A stretch of DNA of 47,796 bases, taken from Candidatus Sulfopaludibacter sp. SbA3. Lineage in GTDB: Bacteria; Pseudomonadota; Alphaproteobacteria; Caulobacterales; Hyphomonadaceae. The stretch's first letter is position 1, and every line of letters starts with the position of its first letter. Below are positions 40,694 to 47,796 of this stretch, in pieces. The translations under genes were made by a program, and so were the position numbers. The stretch covers positions 1 through 47,796 of the forward strand of contig CAMDAC010000023.1 of assembly GCA_945888325.1 (NCBI GenBank). The letters are read 5' to 3'. The notes beneath the pieces are model-generated. The model was not told the DNA's origin. It did not search any database and worked only from the letters and a program-made list of their open reading frames with translations.

Positions 40694-42250
40694 ATGACCT
40701 CGAAAACCACCGCGAAACCCGCGACGAAACCCCGCGTCTTCATCTTTGACACGACCATGCGCGACGGCGAGCAATCGCCCGGCGCCTCGATGACGCACAA
40801 TGAAAAGCTCGAGCTCGGAAGCCTGCTCGAAGAGATGGGCGTCGACATCATCGAGGCGGGCTTCCCGGCCGCCTCCGAGGGTGACTTCGCCGCCGTCAGC
40901 GCCATTGCTGCCCAGTCGAAACGCGCCGTCATCTGCGGCCTCGCCCGCTCCACCCCGGCGGATATCGACCGCTGCGCCGAAGCCGTCCGCAAGGCCGCGC
41001 GCCCGCGCATCCACACCTTCATCTCCACCAGCCCCGTGCACATGAAGCACAAGCTGAAGATGGGCCCGAACGCTGTGCTCGAAGCGGTCGGCCGCTCGGT
41101 CAGCCAGGCGCGCAACCTCGTCGACGATGTCGAATGGAGCGCGGAAGACGCCACCCGCACCGAGTTCGACTTCCTGTGCAAATGCATCGACGCCGCCATC
41201 GCGTCCGGCGCCACCACGATCAACGTGCCAGACACCGTCGGTTATTCGCACCCGGACGAGTATGGCGCCCTGATCCGCAGGCTGATCGAAAACATCCCGA
41301 ACTCGGACAAGGTGATCTGGTCCACGCACTGCCATAACGACCTCGGCCTCGCGGTCGCGAACTCGTTGGCCGGCATGTCCAACGGCGCGCGCCAGATCGA
41401 GTGCACGATCAACGGCCTCGGCGAACGCGCCGGCAATGCTGCGCTGGAAGAAGTCGTGATGGCCATGAAGGTGCGCGGCGACACGCTGCCGTACGAAACC
41501 GCCATCGACACGAGCTACCTCGCCCGCGCCTCGGCGATGGTCAGCCGCATCACCGGTTTCCCGGTCCAGTACAACAAGGCCATCGTCGGCAAGAACGCCT
41601 TCGCGCACGAGAGCGGCATCCACCAGGACGGCATGCTGAAGAACTCCGAAACCTACGAGATCATGAAGCCGGAAGATGTCGGCGTCGCGAAAACCTCGCT
41701 GGTCATGGGCAAGCTGTCCGGCCGCAACGCCTTCCGCGACAAGCTGGAATCGATGGGTTATTTCATCGAGGGCGAGGCGCTGAACGACGCGTTCAAACGC
41801 TTCAAGGATCTCGCTGACCGCAAGAAGCACGTGTTCGATGACGACATCATCGCACTGGTGGACGAGCAGCTGGCCGCCGAAGGCGAGCGCATCGCGTTCA
41901 AGCGGCTGCGCGTCGTCGCCGGCACCGATGGTCCGCAGACGGCGGAAATCGATCTCGTGGTCGACGGCGAGGAAAAGTTCGCCATCGCGCGCGGCAATGG
42001 CCCGGTCGACGCGGTGTTCAACGCCATCCGCCAGATCGTGCCGCACCAGGCCGTGCTGGAACTTTACCAGGTGCACGCCGTCACCGGCGGCACGGACGCG
42101 CAGGCGACCGTGTCGGTGCGTCTCAACGGCGACGGCATCATGGCAACCGGCCGCTCGTCCGACCCCGACACACTGGTCGCCAGCGCCAAGGCCTACCTGC
42201 ATGCGCTCAACAAGTACGAAGTGCGCAAGTCAAAGCGCAAAGCCGCTTAG
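40694..42250 (+). CDS. leuA: 2-isopropylmalate synthase
   Basis: A 518-residue LeuA type 1. The TIM-barrel catalytic domain begins VFIFDTTMRDGEQSPGASM. Later it carries STHCHNDLGLAVANSLAG (metal His-x-His), CTINGLGERAGNAALEE and KNAFAHESGIHQDGMLK. The C-terminal LeuA dimer/feedback domain starts near residue 385. It condenses acetyl-CoA with 2-ketoisovalerate, using the ilv product. ATG 40694 matches the family N-terminus; ATG 40640 would add 18 unconserved residues. Confidence 0.95.
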   Translation: MTSKTTAKPATKPRVFIFDTTMRDGEQSPGASMTHNEKLELGSLLEEMGVDIIEAGFPAASEGDFAAVSAIAAQSKRAVICGLARSTPADIDRCAEAVRKAARPRIHTFISTSPVHMKHKLKMGPNAVLEAVGRSVSQARNLVDDVEWSAEDATRTEFDFLCKCIDAAIASGATTINVPDTVGYSHPDEYGALIRRLIENIPNSDKVIWSTHCHNDLGLAVANSLAGMSNGARQIECTINGLGERAGNAALEEVVMAMKVRGDTLPYETAIDTSYLARASAMVSRITGFPVQYNKAIVGKNAFAHESGIHQDGMLKNSETYEIMKPEDVGVAKTSLVMGKLSGRNAFRDKLESMGYFIEGEALNDAFKRFKDLADRKKHVFDDDIIALVDEQLAAEGERIAFKRLRVVAGTDGPQTAEIDLVVDGEEKFAIARGNGPVDAVFNAIRQIVPHQAVLELYQVHAVTGGTDAQATVSVRLNGDGIMATGRSSDPDTLVASAKAYLHALNKYEVRKSKRKAA

Positions 42251-42275
42251 CCCTACGCACGCATCGGCAGTTTGT

Positions 42276-42319
42276 CGTCATCCCGGGATTTGCGCAGCAA
42301 ATGCCCGGGACCCAGACTT
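42276..42319. repeat. REP-like unit, second copy (left arm only)
   Basis: 43 of 44 bases are identical to 21229-21272: CGTCATCCCGG, the ATTTGC/GCAAAT hairpin and CCCGGGACCCAGACTT. Here the right-hand arm of the composite palindrome is missing; the 405-bp repeat begins three bases later instead. It also lies downstream of leuA and may serve as a terminator. Confidence 0.75.
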
Positions 42320-42321
42320 AT

Positions 42322-42726
42322 GCAACAAACCCCGCCCCCTCTCGGAATGAAATCCGCAGACGCCTCAAGCCTCTGAAAGATTTCTCCGGAAAACGAGCGC
42401 TACACCCCTCCGGCCGGAGGTATACTCAACTCCAAACCCAAAAGCGCACCCCGTAGGTCGGATAGAGGCCAAAGGCCGAAATCCGACACCCTCCGACACC
42501 CCCGAGAGAAGGCGATAAACAAACGATACGAAGTGATAAAAAATGAGAATCAATGAGAAAAAATCGACATCAGGAATGCAAAGCCTGCAACAGGATGAGG
42601 CCGTCCGGCGACAGATTGAGAAGACTTGCGCCTACAGGAAACAGGGCTTCGGAAAAATAAAACCCATGCCCGTCAAGCCGTTACGCAATCCGACCTCGAA
42701 CCTTGCGCAACACATCCGTCCACGGA
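42322..42726 (+). repeat. 405-bp dispersed non-coding repeat, copy 2
   Basis: Co-linear with 18319-18723, same orientation. The 60-nt identical core is 42389-42448, palindrome CCTCCGGCCGGAGG at 42407-42420, hairpin GTCGGAT/ATCCGAC at 42457-42463/42481-42487, and identical 27-mer at 42532-42558. Shared GACTTGCGCCTACAG and CAAGCCGTT keep identical spacing. It fills most of the 552-bp gene-free stretch between leuA and the HPr gene. A separate hairpin CCCATCGC/GCGATGGG lies at 42762-42780. Confidence 0.85.
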
Positions 42727-42802
42727 TCTATGGAAAATCCCCGGAATCAAGCCCCTCACTTCCCATCGCTCTGCGATGGGGTGAGCGGTCAACTGAGTTC
42801 GG

Positions 42803-43090
42803 CTAGCTGTCGGTCTCGCCGAAGCCGTCATCGATCAGGCGGGCAATGGCGTTCACCGCCTCGTCGGCCTGGGCGCCCCTGCCCTTGATCTCGACGACGC
42901 AGCCGGTGTGCGCGACGAGCATCAGGAGGTCCATGATCGAGCGGGCATCCGCCGTCTCGGTCTCGTGCGTGACAAAGACCTGCGCGTCATATTCTGCGGC
43001 GAGTTTGGCCAGCTTGGCCGAGGCCCGGGCGTGAAGCCCCTTGCGATTGACGATGGTCGCTCGCCGCGCGGCCGGAAACGCGTCGGACAT
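42803..43090 (-). CDS. ptsH: HPr-family phosphocarrier
   Basis: A 95-residue HPr-like protein. The phospho-accepting His20 lies in NRKGLHARASAKLAKLA, and the Ser-site helix reads DARSIMDLLMLVAH. It passes phosphate from EI to EIIA proteins; in alphaproteobacteria this is usually regulatory rather than sugar-transporting. ATG 43090 shares one base with the EIIA stop, so the pair is coupled. Confidence 0.92.
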   Translation of the reverse strand: MSDAFPAARRATIVNRKGLHARASAKLAKLAAEYDAQVFVTHETETADARSIMDLLMLVAHTGCVVEIKGRGAQADEAVNAIARLIDDGFGETDS

Positions 43091-43500
43091 CAGCAGGACG
43101 GCAGTTTCGCGAGAACGTCGGAGGCGATGGTGATGTACTTGCGCCCGCCTTCGGCAGCGTCCTGAGCACATTCCTCGAGCGAGAGGATGTCCCGGGTCTG
43201 GGCCAGCTTGATCAGCATCGGGAGGTTTGCGCCGGAGACGATTTCCATCCGCGCGCGGCTGCGCAGCGACAGCACCAGGTTCGACGGCGTGCCGCCAAAC
43301 ATGTCGGTCAGCACGATGACGCCGCGCCCCGCATCGCAGGCTTTCACCGCTTCGAGGATCGCTTCGCGCTTGATATCGAGGTCTTCGTCGGCATCGATCG
43401 AGACGGCACGCGTCCGCCAAAGCCGGCCGACCACGTGTTCCGCGGCCGCAACGAGCTCGTGCGCGAGTTTGCCATGGCTGACGACCACGATGCCGATCAT
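43090..43500 (-). CDS. PTS EIIA component, mannose (ManX) family
   Basis: A 136-residue cytosolic EIIA-Man protein. MIGIVVVSHGKLAHELVAAA holds the active-site His9, and VLTDMFGGTPSNLVLSL is the second family signature. No IIB, IIC or IID membrane component is nearby, so with HPr it probably forms a regulatory PTS branch. hprK, often adjacent in alphaproteobacteria, is not found upstream. Confidence 0.92.
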   Translation of the reverse strand: MIGIVVVSHGKLAHELVAAAEHVVGRLWRTRAVSIDADEDLDIKREAILEAVKACDAGRGVIVLTDMFGGTPSNLVLSLRSRARMEIVSGANLPMLIKLAQTRDILSLEECAQDAAEGGRKYITIASDVLAKLPSC

Positions 43501-43598
43501 GTGCCTTCGGAACGCTTGGTTTCACTTAACAGAAGCGTCACGTTGGCACGATGCTGCGGCGCGTCAAGGCGCATTCCGCCGACAAGGGCGCGCTTTCC

Positions 43599-44417
43599 TC
43601 AACCGGTGTGGCCGAGACCCAACACATCATCCATGCCGTAGAGTCCGGGCGGCTGAGCCGCTGCCCAGGCGGCCGCCTGCACCGCGCCTTCGGCAAATAC
43701 AGCCCGGTCCAATGCCATGTGCGACAAGCGCACCACTTCGCGCGGCGAGGCAAACATCACTTCGTGTTCACCATAAATACCCCCGCCCCGGCGCACGGCC
43801 ATGCCGATCTCGCCTTCCTTTCGGGGGGCGTTCGCACCGAGGTAAGGCTTCGCCAGAATCTCCCCCAGAGCAGCGCCGCGGCCTTCCGCGGCAGCCTCTC
43901 CCAGCATCAGCGCGGTGCCCGAAGGCGCGTCCACTTTCAGCCGGTGATGCGACTCCAGGATCTCGATATCCCAGTCCGCACCGAGACGCGATGCCGCAAG
44001 GCGCGTCAGCGCCTGCAACAGGTTCACGCCCACCGAAAAGTTGCCCGCCTTGACGATCGCGAACCGGTCCGACGCCGCCTGGATGACGATCTCCTGGTCC
44101 GGCGCGAACCCTGTCGTGCCGATCACCACCGCCCGCACGGACGTATTCCGAAGCGCACCCAGCGCCGCCAGCGTCGCCTCGGGCCGCGTGAAGTCGATCC
44201 ACACATCCGCGCCAGCGGCGGCCTCGCCCACATCCGGTGACGGCCAGAGACCCAGCGCCCGGCGGCCGGCCAGCACGCCGATATCCTCGTCGAACACCCC
44301 CGCCGCTGCGACTTCGCTGCCGCCGGTAAGCGCGTGCCCCCGGTCGATCGCCATCGCCGCCAGTTGCCGCCCCATCCGGCCGGCCACACCGGCAACCGCC
44401 ATTTTCAGCTGCGTCAT
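43599..44417 (-). CDS. dapB: 4-hydroxy-tetrahydrodipicolinate reductase
   Basis: A 272-residue DapB of the lysine/diaminopimelate pathway. The NAD(P) motif is VAGVAGRMGRQLAAM. IDFTRPEATLAAL and GTTGFAPDQE are conserved, and the catalytic region reads EILESHHRLKVDAPSGTAL (His-His and Lys). It supplies meso-DAP for peptidoglycan. It starts within the last 4 nt of the channel gene (44414-44417). Confidence 0.95.
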   Translation of the reverse strand: MTQLKMAVAGVAGRMGRQLAAMAIDRGHALTGGSEVAAAGVFDEDIGVLAGRRALGLWPSPDVGEAAAGADVWIDFTRPEATLAALGALRNTSVRAVVIGTTGFAPDQEIVIQAASDRFAIVKAGNFSVGVNLLQALTRLAASRLGADWDIEILESHHRLKVDAPSGTALMLGEAAAEGRGAALGEILAKPYLGANAPRKEGEIGMAVRRGGGIYGEHEVMFASPREVVRLSHMALDRAVFAEGAVQAAAWAAAQPPGLYGMDDVLGLGHTG

Positions 44418-45181
44418 AGGCGTGTTCCCCGCTCGCGGCGTTCTTTCAGTTCATCCGAAAAGGCGCTGGCAAACACGCCCGCCGGCAATGCAACCACCCC
44501 GATCCCCGCAATCGCGATGATCGCGGAGAAGAAACGCCCGAGCGGCGTGACCGGATACACGTCCCCATAGCCCACTGTGGTCAGCGTGGCGACCGCCCAC
44601 CAGAGCGCGCGGGGGATCGAGGCAAACTCTTCCTGGTGATGCCCGCCCAGGCCCTCGACGAAATACAGGAGCACCGCCGAGACATAGACAAGCGTCAGCG
44701 CTACCGCGAGGCTGGTCAGAAGCTGAGAGGAGGACCGGCGTAGCGCCGCGCCCAGGGCATCGAAGGCGGGAATGAAGCGCGCAATCTTGATCAGCCGCGC
44801 CAGGCGCAGCACCCGCAGCACCAGCAGTGATCCGCCGCCGCCCATCAGCATCACCACAAGCTCCGGCAGGAATGCCATGAGGTCAGCCACGGAATAGAAG
44901 CGCGTCACATATTTCAGCTGTCCGCCCAGACCCCGGTATTGGGGATCAATCCCCGCGACCCAGATACGCGCGACGTATTCAACGGCGAAGATGATCACCA
45001 CCGTGACATTGAACACGGCGAACAACCGCGCCCATTCGGGCTTCGTGTTGAGCGTCGGTTCGGTCTCGAGCGCGAGGAACAGGAAGGACAGCAGCACAAG
45101 GCCGACGATGATCAGGTTCAGCAGGGAAATGCCCGACGCCCGCGCCTCCGGCACCAATTGCTGGTAGAGCCAACGCTGCAT
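44414..45181 (-). CDS. Voltage-gated-like potassium channel
   Basis: A 255-residue ion-transport protein with six transmembrane segments. S4 has regularly spaced Arg/Lys (LLVLRVLRLARLIKIARFIP), the pore carries the K+ selectivity filter TLTTVGYGDVYPVTPLG, and S6 follows. It would be a Kv-type tetrameric K+ channel without a large cytoplasmic domain. It overlaps dapB by 4 nt, although the two are functionally unrelated. Confidence 0.92.
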   Translation of the reverse strand: MQRWLYQQLVPEARASGISLLNLIIVGLVLLSFLFLALETEPTLNTKPEWARLFAVFNVTVVIIFAVEYVARIWVAGIDPQYRGLGGQLKYVTRFYSVADLMAFLPELVVMLMGGGGSLLVLRVLRLARLIKIARFIPAFDALGAALRRSSSQLLTSLAVALTLVYVSAVLLYFVEGLGGHHQEEFASIPRALWWAVATLTTVGYGDVYPVTPLGRFFSAIIAIAGIGVVALPAGVFASAFSDELKERRERGTRL

Positions 45182-45209
45182 CTCTCCGGCCCCTCGTTCC
45201 GACCGCGCG

Positions 45210-47602
45210 CTATCCGCGCAGTACCCCGCCCGTCCCTTTTGCCACGGAAGCGATGATCCGGTCCATGATCGCCTGAATCTGGTCGTCCTTCAGCGCCTCG
45301 CGCGGCTGGATCGTCACTTCGAACGCCACCGACTTCTTGCCCTCGGGAACGCCCTGCCCCTGGTAGACGTCGAACACGTCCACTTTCGACACCAGCAGTT
45401 TCTCGGCGCCCTGCGCATGCTTGACGAGTTCGCCTGCCGCCACGCCGGCGTCCACCACGAAGGCGAGATCGCGCCGGATCGGCGTCAGGTCGGCGCGCTC
45501 CAGCACCGGCTTGGTCTTGGTCGACTTCGCCTTCATCACGGGCAAGGCGTTGAGGTTCAGCTCGAACGCATAGACGGGGCCATCGACATCCAGCGCCTTC
45601 AGCACGCCGGGATGCAGCGCGCCGAAATTGGCCACCGTCATCTTCGGGCCAAGCTTGAGGCTCGCCGACTGGCCGGGATGCCAGTGCGGCTGGGTTGCTG
45701 CGCCGATCTGGAACTTCTCGCCCGGCTGGCCGAGCGCGGCGAGCAGCGCGAACAGGTCCGCCTTGGCAGCGAACGCGTCATAGGGCTGCACGTTGCCCTG
45801 CCAGTGGCGCTGGGCCGAGGGCTGCACCAGGCCGGCAATGACCGTACGCTGATCTTTCGGCCCGTCGCCGAGATAGATCGGCCCGGCCTCGAACAGGCGG
45901 ATGCTCCGCTCGCCCCGGTTGGCGGCGCGCTGCGCAGCCTGCGCCAGGTTTGCAAGCGCCGTGGGGCGCATGTAGTTGAGTTCGCTGGCGACCGGATTCG
46001 CGACTGTCAGCGCCTCGTCGATCTTGCCGAACAGGCCGGCATGTTCCTTGGCCATGAAGCTCCAGGTAACCGCCTCGAGGAAGCCGCGTGCGGCCATCGC
46101 CCGGCGGGCAATCGCGACGCGCGTCTGGCGCGTGGAGGCTACGCCCTGCTTCATGCCTTCGGCCATCGGCAGCGAGGTGGTCGGCAACTGGTCGTAGCCG
46201 ACAAGCCGGGCGATCTCCTCGACAATGTCCGCCGACCGGTCGATGTCGAACCGGTGCGAGGGCGGCATCAGGTACCAGGCATCGCCGGCATCCTCGATGT
46301 CGAACTCGAGGTCCTTCAGGATGCGCTTCATCTCGGCCGGCTTCACGGTCAGGCCGGTCAGGCGTTCGATATCGCCGCGGTAGAAGGTCACCTTCTGCGT
46401 GCGCGCCGAGATCGAGCCGGCAATCCGCGCCTTGGTCGCCGCGCCGCCGCCATACTCAAGGATCAGCGCGAGGGCGAGGTTCAGTCCGTCCACGCAACTT
46501 TGCGGATCCACGCCGCGCTCGAAGCGGTAGCGGGCATCCGAATGGATGCCGGTGACGCGGCCCGTGCGCGCGGTGCGCAGCGGATCGAACCAGGCGCTCT
46601 CGATGAACACGTCGGTCGTCTCGGCGGAGACCGCCGTAGACATTCCGCCCATGATGCCGCCGAGGCCGATGACGCCGGACGCGTCCGCGATCACACACAT
46701 CTCTTCCGTGACCGGATAGGTCTTGCCGTCAAGCGCTTCGAGCTTTTCGCCAGGCTTGCCGAGCCGCGCCACCACAGCGCCGGAGAGCTTGGCCGCGTCA
46801 TAGGCGTGCAACGGCCGCGCGCGGTCCAGCGAGATATAGTTCGTGATGTCGACCAGCAGCGAGCGCGGCTGCAGGCCGGCGGCCTTGAGGCGCGCCTGCA
46901 TCCAGTCCGGGGACGGACCATTGGTGACGCCGCGCACCAGCGCGCCCGCAAACATCGGGCAGGCTTCGGGTGCTTCCAGCTTGATCTCGATGGGGCAATC
47001 GCCGTTGCCCGGCGCTTTCTTCGCGTCATTGCGCAGGAATCGGCCCGCGCCGGCGGCGGCGAGATCGCGCGCAATGCCCTGCACGCCCAGCCAGTCGGGA
47101 CGGTTGGGCGTGACTTCGAAATCGATCACGGCATCGGTCGCGCCGAGCGCTTCGGCGGCGGGCATGCCGACCGTATAGTCGCCGCTGAGATCGATGATGC
47201 CGTCATGGTCATCGCCGGTTTCCAGCTCGCGCGAGGAACACATCATGCCATGGCTTTCGACGCCGCGAATGGCGCGCGGCTTCTTGTCCAGCGCCATGTT
47301 GAGGCCCGGAATCCAGGTGCCGAGCGGCGCATAGATCGCGGTCATGCCGGCGCGCGCGTTCGGCGCGCCGCAGACGATCTGCTTTATCCCGTCGATCGTC
47401 TCGACCTTGCAGACGCGCAGCTTGTCCGCCTGCGGATGAGGCTCGGCTTCCAGCACCTTGCAGACCGTGAACGGCGCCAGCGCCTTCTTGGGGTCTGTAA
47501 CGTGCTCGACCTCGAGACCGGCCTTGCCCATGAATCCGAGGATCTCGTCGAGAGACGCCTTGGTGACAAGATGGTCGCTCAGCCAGGAGAGGGTGAATTT
47601 CA

Positions 47603-47603
<1 letters not shown>
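45210..47603 (-). CDS. pheT: Phenylalanine-tRNA ligase beta subunit
   Basis: A 797-residue PheT. The N-terminal tRNA-binding OB domain (about 40-150: VCKVLEAEPHPQADKLRVCK) comes first. The B3/B4 editing domain (about 210-380), B5 domain (about 400-470), a synthetase-like core and the C-terminal anticodon-binding FDX-ACB domain (about 705-797) follow. ATG 47603 overlaps the pheS stop by one base (TGATG). Upstream in-frame reading to 47783 is pheS sequence in another frame. Confidence 0.95.

Positions 47604-47796
<193 letters not shown>

Noticed and set aside
40580-42202. 540-codon minus-strand frame over leuA
   Set aside because: Antisense shadow; leuA motifs are unequivocal on the plus strand.

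Overview
The window looks like a chromosomal segment of a GC-rich alphaproteobacterium. The best fit is a budding/stalked member of Hyphomonadaceae or a relative. Reasons are the hflK-hflC-DUF2065-Do protease order, a manX-type EIIA next to HPr, an ilvB/ilvN/ilvC cluster with alphaproteobacterial-style IlvB, Tad-associated VWA proteins, a bactofilin preceded by a CtrA-type box, and a type A RNase P RNA. The taxonomic call is inference from gene content, because no search could be run.

Layout. (1) 0-4.6 kb: an accessory-looking block, visibly less GC-rich than the rest. A six-gene minus-strand operon (SnoaL-like secreted protein, three small membrane proteins, GNAT, GST) faces a GntR/FCD regulator plus a gamma-carbonic-anhydrase-like protein. 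An 8-bp-arm palindrome lies between them. (2) 4.8-9.7 kb: rnpB, a TetR regulator, an 838-bp IS5/IS427-type insertion sequence placed exactly on the stop codon of a threonine aldolase gene, a pteridine-reductase-like SDR and a Ca2+/cation antiporter. (3) 9.8-12.1 kb: an arsenic operon arsR-acr3-arsC-osmC-like, with an operator overlapping the arsR start codon. (4) 12.1-17.4 kb: a membrane quality-control operon (hflK, hflC, DUF2065, Do protease) divergent from an Mrp-type ATPase. (5) 17.5-23.6 kb: a secreted Cys/Trp-repeat protein, the first copy of a 405-bp dispersed repeat, an SMP-30 lactonase, folA, a VUT-family transporter, aqpZ, a lipoprotein and thyA. (6) 23.7-31.2 kb: two TadG-like VWA proteins, pgsA, an L,D-transpeptidase, a Nudix hydrolase, serB and miaA. 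(7) 31.2-42.3 kb: branched-chain amino acid genes (ilvB, ilvN, ilvC, leuA) with two candidate leader-peptide attenuators, interspersed with unknown genes, GH25, bactofilin, a Sel1-repeat protein, an SDR and a TVP38 membrane protein. (8) 42.3-47.8 kb: the second copy of the 405-bp repeat, HPr/EIIA, dapB, a Kv-like channel, pheT and the end of pheS.

The most interesting unexplained signal is the pair of co-linear 405-bp non-coding repeats (18319-18723 and 42322-42726). They share a 60-nt perfectly conserved core with strong hairpin potential, and both sit between convergent genes. The leucine-rich, rare-codon leader peptide before leuA and the Val-Val-Leu leader plus terminator before ilvB are the clearest regulatory finds. 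No tRNA, CRISPR array, prophage or toxin-antitoxin module was recognised.
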